From contig JAJEKV010000046.1 in NCBI GenBank assembly GCA_021234155.1, forward strand, positions 8,189,012 to 8,253,011: DNA of 64,000 bases. The letters are read 5' to 3'. Position numbers and translations under genes: made by a program. Of this stretch, positions 53,463 to 63,898 are shown in pieces (position 1 is the first letter of the stretch; the number at the start of each line of letters is the position of its first letter). Source of the DNA: Isoetes taiwanensis (lineage: Eukaryota > Streptophyta > Lycopodiopsida > Isoetales > Isoetaceae). The notes beneath the pieces were generated by a model, which was given only the letters and a program-made list of their open reading frames with translations, made no database searches and was not told the origin of the DNA.

Positions 53463-54420
53463 CATGCGCGCCAATGTGATGTCTGTCAGCGTGTGGAAAG
53501 GCCCAAACTTGCGTGACGCCTCTCCCCTTACCTCTACCCTTCACAAATGTGGGAATTTTGTTGGGCCTATTGATCCACCTGCTCGAAACTCCCATGCTCG
53601 ATACATTTTGGTTTTCACAGATTATGCCACTAAATGGGCTGAGGCTTGTGCATTACCTGATAACATCGCAGCCAGCACGATGTGAGTGCTCTACACGCAA
53701 GTCATTATACGCTTCGACTGCCCCACAGAACTCGTGAGTGATCGTTAATCACACCATCAAGGAACTCACGGACTGTCTACATATCCATCATCGAAAGAGC
53801 ACTCCATATTATCCACAAGGCAATAGCCTTGCTGAAAGTACCAACAAGACTATGGTCAACATTCTAAAGAAGACCTGTGACGCTTCCAGGCAAGATTGGC
53901 AGGAAAATTTACCAACTGTTTTATGGGCCTACAACACCACTTACAAAATTGCTACAGGGCAGACACCTTTTCGACTTGTGTATGGCCAAGTGGCCTTGAT
54001 GCCTTTTGAGTTTGTACTGCCTACTCTCAGATTTCAACTTGCTACCATACATGATCCACCTACTGACTTACAGGAAAGGGTTTATCAGTTAGAACAACTA
54101 GATGAAATTCGCAGGGATGCCTATCAAGGTTCTTGCTAGACAATTGAGGAAATCCTGGCATGACGACCAGATCAAAACAAAAATTCTTAATGAAAGCGAT
54201 TTAGTTCTTCTCTATGCCTCCAGACACAAGAATTTTCTAGGCACGCTCAAATTTCGTTGGCTTGGTCCTTACAAAATTATTAAAAGTGGTACAACCTACT
54301 GTGTTTCAACTCGGTGAATTGGATGGCACCCCATTATCTACCTTGGTTAAATATTTTCGCCTTAAAACATTATACAGACTTATACAAGATACAATCCATG
54401 AAACAAACATGGATGATTAA
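53463..54420 (+). pseudogene. Gypsy integrase core and C-terminus (after the nested insertion)
   Basis: It resumes at the second duplication copy with the two zinc-binding cysteines in CDVCQRVE, then VGPIDPPARNSHARYILVF and TDYATKWAEACALPDNIA (first Asp). A shift and a small loss remove the residues after the second Asp (VSDR). A long clean frame (53738-54139) carries IHHRKSTPYYPQGNSLAEST with the catalytic Glu, WAYNTTYKIATGQTPFRLVY and VYQLEQLDEIRRDAYQG. The final block FLGTLKFRWLGPYKIIK (54102-54317 frame) ends the protein. It closely matches the integrase at 36.5-37.4 kb. Confidence 0.82.
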
Positions 54421-54529
54421 GCAAACTGTCTTATATTATATCCAAAAGAGTAAGATTATAAAAATGGGCATAGCCCTTACTTAGATGCATGGTATCACCC
54501 TTACTCTAAATCCTACTCTAACCCTCCTA

Positions 54530-54763
54530 TTACTCAGGGTTCGACGCAGCACAGGCCCGCAGGATCACATAGCCCTGCTCAGGATCCCAGCGCAGGTGCA
54601 GAATCACGTCCACATAATTGGACTGGGGGTCGGTATTATCAGCGGATGCAGACAGCCACCTGTCCATAAGAATTCCTCTGTTCTTCATTTTCCAGATGTC
54701 CAGATCATTCATGCGGTATGTGAGCCATTCCAAATAGTTCTTCAGCATCATGTTCACCATCAT
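54530..54763 (-). CDS. Antisense ORF downstream of gypsy pol, second copy
   Basis: On the minus strand, an ATG at 54761-54763 opens 77 codons ending at 54530-54532. The product begins with a helix-like MMVNMMLKNYLEWLTYRMND, then DLDIWKMKNRGILMDRWLSA, NTDPQSNYVDVILHLRWDPE and a short hydrophobic end. TATATAAGACGAAC lies 52-65 bp upstream on the same strand, exactly as in the related element (37838-37851). Alignable residues with that copy include RGI, N.T..Q, V.L and DP. It has no similarity to a family I know. Conservation of promoter motif, position and stop site in two diverged copies argues for a real accessory gene of this retroelement family. Confidence 0.5.
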   Translation of the reverse strand: MMVNMMLKNYLEWLTYRMNDLDIWKMKNRGILMDRWLSASADNTDPQSNYVDVILHLRWDPEQGYVILRACAASNPE

Positions 54764-54814
54764 TCACCATCGATGGTAGTGTTCTGGACCGGTAGTGTTC
54801 TGGACTCAACCCTT

Positions 54815-54828
54815 GTTCGTCTTATATA
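54815..54828 (-). promoter_or_regulatory. Antisense TATA motif TATATAAGACGAAC, second copy
   Basis: Identical to 37838-37851 and about 52 bp upstream of the antisense ATG. Confidence 0.55.
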
Positions 54829-55494
54829 GCCCTACCGCCTTTTGCATGCCATGGTGGCCCAATGGCTTCTTGCTGACCTATCCATATCAGGGGTACATTC
54901 CAATTCCAGATTCCCATATCTCGCCGCAAATCTAGTAGTGGTACCTTCTCTCTGGCCTGTTGCCTCTGCCGCCTTCTTCATTAAAATGTTCGCACTCTCG
55001 AGTTGCCCTTCTTAATTACTCCAAATTAATTCACGGCTATTGCTGTCATGTTATGGCAGCATAGAAGAGCAAGACACATGTTGATACACTTATGCCTGCA
55101 TGTTGATTTGAGCACAGATATACAAACACCATTGATTTGAAGAGAACACATCCCTAGAGATCATAAATGGATACTTGAAGACCAAGGTGAAGACACTCAT
55201 GAAAGATCACACAAGCATGCAAGAAAAGGTGATTCAAGCAAAGCAAATTTGAAGTTTGGAAGACCCCTTGAGTTGACTTGGTATGTTGTTTGAGTTGTTG
55301 GCATGACTATTTCACATGATCCATCTCTTAAGCTCATCATCTCTTCTCCTATGCAAAAGATCCCATTTGCCTCAAACTCCATGCCTAACCTTCATACCCC
55401 ATAGCAAATTGGCAAAAGAAGCTTTTTTCTAGTCAAAACATGTCATTCTTACACTATTCACACTTCACACATTCATCATGCCACCATCATCTCG

Positions 55495-55740
55495 GTGCTT
55501 CGATCGGCTCCCGAAATTAAGTCCAAGAGCCAGCCGGGTTCGCCCAAGCGAACCCCGAAAATTCGCCCAGGCGAACCCGTGGGATTCGCCCAGGCGAACC
55601 CGCCATCTTGACGTGGCGTCTGCATGGCACTACCTACCGGGTTCACCCAAGCGAACCCGAACCGGGGTTAGCCACCGTGCGATGTCGGTCGCGATGGCGG
55701 TCGTTTATTACCCCGGGGTTAGCCCAAAAGCGAACCATTT
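55495..55740 (+). repeat. Cluster 1 of TTCGCC-nn-GGCGAA palindromes
   Basis: Fourteen-base palindromic units lie at 55539-55552 (TTCGCCCAAGCGAA), 55562-55575 and 55585-55598 (TTCGCCCAGGCGAA), 55642-55655 (TTCACCCAAGCGAA), with a decayed unit at 55719-55734. Each is followed by CCC(G). The cluster lies in a segment that begins GGCTCCCGAAATT. The same text runs in the opposite orientation at 59725-59460. Confidence 0.75.
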
Positions 55741-57300
55741 GCTGATCCGGCACAAAAAAAAAAAAACCAAGTACAGAGTTGACGCCCTTACTTTGTGGGG
55801 CTCTATGCAAAAACCAGTTACGTGGGTGTCTTTGCTCTATTTTTTCTGGCGGTTACGGCTATGGTGGATAGAATATATCTTCTCGGACTTAATGGCTTGG
55901 CATCATCATGCGCTCGTCTTGCGATTCTTTGGCCTATCTATGGATCCATACCTCAATGCCCCACTCCCTGTAAAAGGGAATGATTCTGACCTTCCCTTAT
56001 TTTCCCCCCTTCTTCCCCTGCTTGCGATTTGAAGCTTTAATCCCTGCCAGTATTAAGAACAAATTACGTAACGGCTGACCAAGAATAGAGACAACCCAAC
56101 TACTCGGCAAAGCTTTGGCGGTTTTTTTCTTGATCAATAGGCATTACACTACATAATAGAGTTTCGCGGATCGGACCAAAGCACCTTTTAATCGATGCTT
56201 AGAACCCAAAAGAGTCGGGGATCTGAGAGATGCGGTGACCCTAGGGTCGGAATGCTTGTCAATTGCGAGCAATCCTTATCAGATATGCAAAGGCAAGGGG
56301 CTCCTCCGTCTCCATCTCCATCTCCGACCCACTAACCCACTATGGCATCAAAAGAAAGGAAAAAAAATTGGGGCCTAAATATTTTTTTCTCGATTTGCAG
56401 CAGAGAGCACGCGGCCTAATCAGCTCTTGAGCGCCATTGCCAATTCGCTGGAGGCATTAGAGAAAATGTGGGATCTCAAAACAATAAATAACATTTCCAT
56501 AATTTTATAATGTTATCCACGTCAGTTATTAAGTCATAGTCTGGAATGAATGCCAAATCTTTGCCACCCTTTTAGTATCTATAAGGTGTTGTCCTATTGG
56601 CCACTTTATATTTTTTTAAGGATAGGGACTATTTCTATGCAATATTTGATCACATATATAATATTAACACACGTGTGCATTAAACCTTAAGAATAGGTAA
56701 AAAGAGATATACCTTATTGATGCACGCGTGCATTAAAAGTTAGACTTAGGGAAACTAGTGCACACACGTGTGCATCAAAGCTTTAGAGGAAAAAATAGAT
56801 GGAGGATATTATTGACGCACATGCATCAAAGCGTAGGAATAAGAAAAAGAAGATATAGGATATTGTTGCACGCTTGGAGTTGAAGACTACATAGACAACC
56901 TCGAAAATATTGGAGATTTTGAAATCCACACACAATGCTCTATTACTACACGTCGCAAGAGTACTCTTGATCGCCTTTATAATTTTATTAGATCACTACT
57001 ACCTTAGCTTTGGGTCGCGACTAACGCTTGTATTCGCATTAGATGTGGTTGATCCGATGCATCTCAGGAAAGAATTTTAAAAAAAGAAGTATCAATCAAC
57101 ATGTCGTGTAGCTTCTAATTGTTTCTAATACTCCTGAGGGAATTTTTATGCTTCCTTTTTGCATGCATAATGTAGATAAGCATTTTGGCAAGCACCTGAA
57201 GTTAGCTTGCCTTTACTGTTGAGATCATAGAAGAGCTGTGATAATACATGTATTTTGAGAGTGACATTTGTGATATTGCTCTAAGATATACTTATCCCAC
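55741..57300. other. Intergenic stretch between inverted clusters, left part
   Basis: Apart from the GTGTGCAT repeats at 56655-56880, nothing is recognised. The open frame crossing 55478-56032 comes partly from the palindromes and has no family match. Confidence 0.4.
56655..56880 (+). repeat. Irregular repeats of GCACACGTGTGCAT(C/T)AAA
   Basis: Near-palindromic CACACGTGTGCATTAAA, GCACGCGTGCATTAAA, GCACACACGTGTGCATCAAA and GCACATGCATCAAA occur at about 56668, 56722, 56760 and 56816, each with an A/G-rich spacer (AAGAGATATA, AAAAGAAGATATAGGA). It is a decayed tandem array of about 50-bp units with CACGTG/CGCGTG cores. Confidence 0.5.
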
Positions 57301-57317
57301 GATTTCCTGCACAAGTT

Positions 57318-57800
57318 TCATGTCAGGAAGTTGCTTTTGTTTGCCTGCAAGAAACCTTGCATTAGGAAATGGAGACGATAAGGTCTACTTGAAACCATGC
57401 TCTGAGCAGTACTAGACATTCGCTTACAAGATTTAAATGGATTTGCAACGCACTGATCTGCCAATCCTTTGTCATACACAAAATCAGGCTTAAAATCTTT
57501 GTCCAGAAATTCGTATGCAAGATCCTTATCTGGCCTTACCAAAGAGTCTCATAATAGTAGTAAATCCATCTTTCCCACCATGTAGACCATGTTCATTTGC
57601 ATCAGATTGGAAAGGACGACTAAGATCAATATTATGTAGACTAAGGACTAGCTCATCCACATCTACAGCAACAACAGATAATGTGAAGAAATTGGCAGCT
57701 CATTCCCATGTAGGATACTATGATAAGCTTCTACCAGCAGTCTTATCAGCAATGGTGGATCGCAAAGGAAGAACCATAATCTACATACTTCTATATGTTA
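57318..57800 (-). pseudogene. Unrecognised minus-strand gene remnant
   Basis: Protein-like text is readable in two adjacent minus-strand frames: 57700-57545 gives DVDELVLSLHNIDLSRPFQS, then GKDGFTTIMRLFGKAR, and 57542-57318 gives VRPDKDLAYEFLDKDFKPDF, then a Ser/Cys-rich piece. I know no family for it. A 51-bp piece of it (57380-57430) recurs at 58752-58802 with one difference, indicating local duplication of a gene fragment. Confidence 0.3.
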
Positions 57801-58168
57801 CATAAATTCATCCTTATAATTCTGCATGTACAAAAGAAAGTATGTAGCATGTTTGACTCGATCAGAACACATGATACCAACTGCAAATTCAAGCAAAAGC
57901 AGATATCGGAGGAGGCTGCAACCATGTAGAATGAATTCTCTCTGCAAAAACTAAAAAATGCCTTTTAAGAGAAATAACGAAGCATTCATATACTCTTCAG
58001 GAATTGAACCTGACAAGCCAAGCGTTTTTCTTTTCACAAAATTCAGGTCTTATAGCTTTCCAGCAAGAAAGGCTTTGTACAGATGCAATACAACTGAAGG
58101 CAAAATAAACCACAACTTAAGAACCTAAGATACCAAATCATAAAAGGGCTAACATGACATGTACATAC

Positions 58169-58267
58169 CATCTGAAACTTCTTGCAGAGTTCAACATCTT
58201 GTATTGCCAGGAAAAAATGTTCAGGATTGTCTGCACCTATAAGGCCCTCCAAACACTCGGAATCTGA
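58169..58267 (-). pseudogene. UTP23-like: UTP23-like exon (PIN-domain rRNA-processing factor)
   Basis: A 33-codon phase-0 exon on the minus strand is bounded by an AG acceptor (58268-58269) and a GTATGT donor (58163-58168). It reads SDSECLEGLIGADNPEHFFL, then AIQDVELCKKFQM. The pattern (S)ECLxxLIGxxNPEHFFxAxQDxxLRKKxQ is characteristic of UTP23, a PIN-domain protein of the small-subunit processome. Here Arg is replaced by Cys in LCKK. The flanking exons were not found within 1 kb, so this looks like a stray exon of a fragmentary gene. Identification rests on memory of the motif. Confidence 0.5.
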
Positions 58268-58751
58268 CTTCAGGGGCGCATATACAGCAACACATATGCA
58301 TTTGATGGAAGGATTCAATTGAGATGTATAAATTCATACAACAAACAGAAAACCAAACTAGTAATGTGCATTCTGGAGAGAATAGCAACAACAGTGGAGC
58401 ACTCGTGTGGCAATGCTTGTAACCAAATATCAAAAAGTTGTAATGAACATCATGCATGTAAATTACTAGGTTAGTCCAGACATTCTACTTCAAAATGCTA
58501 AAATCACAAGTCCGATCAAGAACATGCAATGACAATTTCTGGAACTTAGCTCACTGATTTTTACACCTTCCTCATGTAAGATAACAGCTTGCAGGTCTTA
58601 TCTGCAGTATTAGCATCAATCATGCTATTTTTTTGCAGATCTATTTGCTACTTGTGCATTGACACAAAAATACTCCATTCCTAAAGAAGCGTAAAGAAGA
58701 TGATTAAACCATTTAAACCAAAGCATATTGCATATATTGATAATAACTTGC

Positions 58752-58802
58752 AAGGTCTACTTGAAACCATGCTTTGAGCAGTACTAGACATTCGCTTACA
58801 AG
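58752..58802 (+). repeat. 51-bp duplicate of 57380-57430
   Basis: AAGGTCTACTTGAAACCATG starts a 51-base block matching 57380-57430 with a single C/T difference. Confidence 0.8.
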
Positions 58803-59067
58803 TTTTGGAATCAGGATTACTAGCGATTCAACTGAGAAGAAGTCTATCCATCGCCATTGTTCTGCCATTGCACAAAAATACCATCTTTGCTCTCAGTCTT
58901 GGCATCTGCAAAAGCAAAACAAGTCAAGTTCGGAGGTAGAATAAAGGATAGAAAGCAAATCGATCTTCTAGAACTCACCTATGCTACAACATCTCAAAGT
59001 CGGAACTCACCGCTGCTACTCCAACCCAAAGTCGGAGCTCACATCTACTACCCTAAGTGAAAACCTC

Positions 59068-59210
59068 TCCTCATGATTTAGGTTCCTCTCCTCATGATTT
59101 AGGTTTTCGAGACAACATTTATTCTTCAAATCTCGCAGGGGGGAAGTTTGAGTTTCAAAAAAAATTCGTATCTTGCAGGGGGGAAGTTTGAGTTTCAAGA
59201 AAAATTCGTA
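59068..59210 (+). repeat. Short tandem duplications (21 and 40 bp)
   Basis: CCTCTCCTCATGATTTAGGTT-like units occur twice at about 59068-59109. A 40-bp unit starting TCTCGCAGGGGGGAAG (59131) is repeated as TCTTGCAGGGGGGAAG (59171). Confidence 0.75.
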
Positions 59211-59459
59211 TCTTGAGAAAATATTGAGAGGGAGATTTCTGGCTCAAATACCCAAAATTTGGGCATTTCTATTGCCACATAGACATGCCTTTTTAACAAA
59301 GGTCTTGTTTCTCATTGGATGCAAGGAAAAGCTGATGTGGAATTTTTGAATTTTATAAGGGGATGGCAAGAGACCCCATTTTTTCTCTAATGCTTGGTAA
59401 GAAGCCATTGTCCTTTGCTTCAAAGGCGCCGACTGCTCTTACTCATACCCAGACGGATG

Positions 59460-59725
59460 GGTCCTTTTTGGTGATACAGCTGACACTGGCGTGGGTTCGC
59501 CCAAGCGAACCCGGTAGGGTCGCTGGTCCCACCCGGTTGACTCCCTGCCACCTGACACTTAACCGCGGTTTGGGTTTGCCCAAGCGAACCCGGCAGCAAT
59601 GCCATGCAGGCGATTGCGCCCGCGAACCGTCATGCCACGTCCCCTGCGGGTTCGCCTGGGCGAATTTCTGGGGTTCGCCTTGGCGAACCCGCTTGGCATG
59701 TTGACTCAATTTCGGGAGCCAATAA
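59460..59725 (-). repeat. Cluster 2 of TTCGCC-nn-GGCGAA palindromes, inverted
   Basis: Units lie at 59496-59509, 59575-59588 (TTTGCCCAAGCGAA), 59651-59664 (TTCGCCTGGGCGAA) and 59674-59687 (TTCGCCTTGGCGAA). In reverse complement the order GGCTCCCGAAATT, first palindrome, ATTCGCCCAGGCGAA, TGCATGGCA matches cluster 1. Homology fades on both outer sides. Confidence 0.75.
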
Positions 59726-61952
59726 AGTAGGCGCCATCATCTTGTAAAAGCAAAAAACTCCACTCAATTTGGCCACCTCCATGACCTAGGGTCAAATTCT
59801 CTCTCTAAAGTCAAAATAGAGAGAGAAAGTGCAAAAATTCCTAAGGGAATCAAGAAAAGTCAAAGGATCAACTTGTTGCCTAAACGTTGCAATTCTATAT
59901 GCACTAGTGCCAAATTGATCCATGTCACCACTCAAAAGTTGCCGAATCACCATCCACATCACCACCTTTGCCATGTCATCACACACATCTCACCTTTATG
60001 AAAAATCTATTTTCTTCAAAATTTCTCCTAAGCAAGTTATTTGGACTATTAAAGGGACATTGTCATCATTCCACATCATCACTAATGCTTCCACATCACC
60101 ACACACATGTCACACACATCACTTCCATCTCATCAAAAGATTTGATTAGAAAAAAGTTACTTTGCCAACTTGTCTGACACTTCATCATCTCCCATTGCCA
60201 TGTCATCCTCTTCTTGCCAACTCACCTTGCCTATTTGCCACCTCACCATGTTCTTACCCAATATTGAGCCAAAAAGTCAGAGTGATCATTTTGCAAAAAA
60301 AGATTCTTCCACGTCATGGAGCATCAAAAAAGATTCTGTTTGCAAGAAAGAATTTTCAAAAAAGGGCTTATTTTGACCTTCATTTTTGGTTTTTTGGGAA
60401 TCGTGCCAAGGTCTATGAACGAATTTTTTTTCCCTACACCCCCCCCCCCGGGGCCTAGATTCTCCCCCGTCCAATCACCCCCCACCACGTGGTACACCCG
60501 GGCGTGTGGGGCGGTAATGGACCGAATCCCACGTGGGCATAAATCCACCCGTGCTATCCCTTATATACCCAAGTATTCTTTTTCATAAAATGTCTGTGGG
60601 ATATATCGTGAGTTTTTTCAAGAACCCTAAATTTCGGTCGTGCCAAGATCTGGTTGTTTACCCAAGATTAACCACTTAATCATTAAGAAATGCCTTCGGA
60701 TCTGCCTATACCATACCAAGAACCACATAATTGAACTAAAAGACAAGATTCACCCAGATTTGCCAAGGACAGGCCGGAACAGAGGAATTTGAAAAGGGGA
60801 AGACAACACAGAAGATTTTCGAGGGCTTTAGGCAAAGCATTCGATCGAGATTTCTCTTGGAGAGACCGGTACTGAAGATTTATGCTTGAATCTGCCTTCC
60901 AAGCATCGGATATCTATGGATTACCTAATGTTACCAATTGATATGCTGATTTGAAGACCGACTTGATCATGTCCCAAGACACAGAGCTTGGGATTCTGTT
61001 TAATGATTATGTGATTCTTAAATGATTGAAAATCCGACCCTTGGAGATACGCTTGATTATAAATTTCCTTTTGCATTCTGAGAAAAGTAAGACAGTAAGG
61101 TTTCTGTGCTTGCAAAGCAACAAAAGCACATGCAAGAATTGAACAACAAAAAAGAGGGAAAATGAAAATAGGGGAGAAGAAGCCTTTAATTAGAATCAAA
61201 ATTAACCAAGAGAGATCGGATTGCCATTCCAATTAAGCAGATCAATTCCTCGGGACTAGTAATTTCAATTCAAAGAAATTTAAGGAGAAATTCCTTCGAA
61301 TTGGGTGGGATCTTGCTATGAGTATACTTCAACAAAAATTTTGTGATCTAACCAATCACAATACACTCTAAAAATTCCTGCAGGAGCAATGGCACGAGAT
61401 CCTACAAATTCTTCCAGCCAAGAGTTAGTAATTTCAACTTCAAATTCAATCGTGCTGGGAACAAATGTGCATTCTGATAAGAAGAGATTATTAGGGAAGA
61501 ATTGCTGAATGATCAAAGAGTTCCAGAGTTTTGTAGCCGAGCCTTTTAAAAAAGCACACGTAATTCTAGATGTTTCTCTTATAATTGCAAAGACTACTGT
61601 TTCCATGAGAAAGTCGATCGTGAATAGATTCATGCTTCATAAATATGACAATTCAGTATTGAAATTGTAGCTTCAAATTCAAAGAATCTCACAAAAGCTA
61701 CCTTTCTACAAGGGCAGCAATTGATCTGCAAGAATTTTGCTTCAGATCACAGAGAGATTGCTTTCTCCCATATTTTTGGCAAGAAAGTGCTTCGAACAGA
61801 AAAATTAGGATGAAGACAAAAATTTCAAGAAAAATAGGCGCACGTCCATTTTTTCCATTACTGCTGCCTAATCACTTTTCTGGTCTTATCATGTGATGGT
61901 TTTTCTATTAATATGGTGTTTTTTAAAAAGACGTATTCTACTTAAGTTGGCT
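59726..61952 (+). other. Probable LTR/leader region of a third gypsy element
   Basis: Promoter-like signals (two palindromic G-boxes and a TATA at 60484-60568), a 10-C run at about 60440-60449 and the primer site at 61953 suggest this contains the 5' LTR. Its limits could not be fixed because the second LTR is outside the window. CAT/CAC-rich text fills 59940-60250. The minus-strand open frame at 61316-61633 is unsupported. Confidence 0.35.
60484..60568 (+). promoter_or_regulatory. G-box pair and TATA box
   Basis: ACCACGTGGT (60484-60493) and CCCACGTGGG (60528-60537) are perfect 10-bp palindromes with the CACGTG G-box core bound by plant bZIP/bHLH factors. TTATATAC follows at 60561-60568, 24 bp after the second box. 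This is a compact, credible pol II promoter in the presumed LTR. Confidence 0.5.
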
Positions 61953-61962
61953 TGGTATCAGA
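61953..61962 (+). other. Primer-binding site candidate (initiator Met tRNA type)
   Basis: TGGTATCAGA matches the first ten bases of the usual plant initiator-Met tRNA primer site (TGGTATCAGAGC); the following bases diverge. It lies 650 bp upstream of the gag start. Confidence 0.5.
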
Positions 61963-62611
61963 AATTTCCCTCGAAAATGTAGTCCGTGCATGCACCATAG
62001 TCTCATCTTTCCCATGTTTTATGTCATTATCTAGACAGTTTGTTTTAGATTACATATTCTATTGTTAGCTCTATAGCTCATGTGTACATGCATCTTCTGC
62101 TATGCCCTGGCATTTATCTCGGTAATTACATGGTTCATTTTTTAAAGTGGATATTCTATTTTATATTTTATGTTTTCAGACTGTGACAGTCTGTCAGACC
62201 AAATTCCAAAATTTCAGGATATTTTGCACCTGTTTACACAAAAAATGTGTTTGATCATTGTGTGCAGACATATTGAAAGGAGATCCAAGCATCAAAACAT
62301 GAAAAGGATTTATATTTTTAGATTTACAGAAAATTACTCTCTGCCAGGGATATTGACCAAGTTTTGACCCAGTCAAGAGTGCATATTTGAGTGATTTGTG
62401 CTATTCATAAAGCATCTGACTTTTTGCCTAGCATTCTTCAGAATCTTAAGCAGCCATGGCGCTTGAAATCATGGTCAAATCTTTGTTTGCTTGCAAATGG
62501 CACCATTCTTTCTAGGGCAGTCTTTTTTCTGATTTGAAGTTGAAGGTTTTGCCAGGAACACCTTCAACATTTTGGAGGTCCTATCGAGATCATTACTTGG
62601 AATTTGGACTC

Positions 62612-63898
62612 ATGGCTCCCAGAAGAAATAATGAAACATTTGAGCATGCTGAAGTACAAGAAAATCATGAAACCTCTGCTGCAGTACGGAGTGAGCATAC
62701 AAGCGAATGCAGGTATGCCTTGCCACTATTTTGAATTGAACATGCCAATTCCTGTTCCCACATTTGATCCAAGCATGAGTGCCAACAATTTTTTGAAAAC
62801 TTTTGAGGAGTACTATCAGGAACATATGGACACAAGAAAGGATGTAAGTTTTCTGAGTTCAAGAAATGTTTCAAAAATGATGAAGTAAGAGCTTGGTTGG
62901 GATATGTTATGAGTCTAGGAGCTAACTCATGGGATGAAATTGTTAAGAAATTCTTGGCAAGATTTAATAAGCTGCTTGATCCTCAAGATTTGATTTTTGA
63001 ATTGCAAACCTTTCACATAAAACATGATGAAAGTGTGCATTATTGTGTAGAAAGATTCAATCTTTATCTTGTCAAATGTCAAGTCAATCAAGTACCTAAT
63101 CACACTTTACATCGTGTAGCTTCACTTATCAGGGGTTTGAGTAGCAGACCAAGTATACACAGGAAGATGTTCAAGATTCAGAAGCAAGGAGGATTTGACA
63201 CAATACACAAAGCTTTTACAAAAGCTACTGAGACTGCTGATATGATTTCCTATCTCCCTGATGATGTACATTCACCTCATGATCCTTTCTTTTCAGATTA
63301 TGAGCAGGAGTACATGGGACCAGGACCTGTACCAATCTATGATGTTCAAAAGGACAAGAAGAAATAAAAAATGGAAGATGCAGAAGGTCCTGTGGCTGAT
63401 GTGAGAGCTGAGATAACCAAGGTGTCTGGGGCTTTGATTGAAGTAACCAAACAACTTCAAGAAATGAAGAGTTCCAGACCCGAGAAGAGAATATACCCTC
63501 CATGTGCTCATTGCTCAAGAAACACCCACTCATCAGACTATTGTTGGTATAGGCCCTGCACCAAGTGTGGTAAGAGAGGGCATTTTGGTAAGGAATGCCT
63601 TGTTTGTGCTTTTTGCAAAGCAGTAGGTCATTATGAAGATAGGTGCAGTGTCAAAGAATACTTTGCTAGACAGGAAAAATCTAAAGCTAATGAGCCAAGT
63701 GCTTCTGTCATATTTGTGTAGGAAATTGAAGAGCAAGAAGAAATCATGGCTGTTCACACAAGAGGGATGAATAATGCAAAAGACAAAGAGCAAGTTCAAG
63801 TGAATGAGGAAGCCAATGCACTGAGACACAAGGAACATGAACAAAATATGGTTGTACCTCCTCCCCCTTGTCAGAAATACTTGAAAAAAGGAGAGTGA
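62612..63898 (+). pseudogene. Ty3/gypsy gag with three zinc knuckles (third element)
   Basis: The ATG at 62612 starts MAPRRNNETFEHAE. A shift leads to NMPIPVPTFDPSMSANNFLK and a second shift at about 62843 returns to the first frame. The capsid domain is then clean (62850-63260): EVRAWLGYVMSLGANSWDEI, FLARFNKLLDPQDLIFELQT, then RFNLYLVKCQVNQVPNHTLH and LIRGLSSRP. After an in-frame TAA at 63365-63367 the frame continues into three CX2CX4HX4C knuckles (63503-63646): CAHCSRNTHSSDYC, CTKCGKRGHFGKEC and CAFCKAVGHYEDRC. A TAG at 63719-63721 and a TGA at 63896-63898 follow in the same frame. Protease and later domains would lie beyond the window end. Confidence 0.8.

Larger units (their letters stand above)
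51156..55015 (+). mobile_element. Truncated gypsy element related to the 11.4-kb one, split by a nested insertion
   Basis: It starts in the RT finger region (LLAAGLIYEVKH, as in 34430-34470), lacks most of RT, then has RNase H, the integrase zinc region, the integrase core and C-terminus, and the antisense ORF. Similarity to the 11.4-kb element continues to about 55010 (the GCCGCAAATCTAG block at 54932, GCCGCATATCTAG at 37961). No LTR was found. It is AT-richer than its relative and keeps longer clean frames. A 1546-bp element (51917-53462) interrupts the integrase. Confidence 0.8.

Noticed and set aside
59443-59709. Coding frames across the palindrome cluster (both strands)
   Set aside because: Openness on both strands follows from the GC-rich palindromic repeats, and the same text is open in cluster 1 for the same reason.
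61316-61633. Minus-strand 105-codon frame as a gene
   Set aside because: No recognised motif or splice context; it lies in the presumed non-coding leader of a gypsy element.
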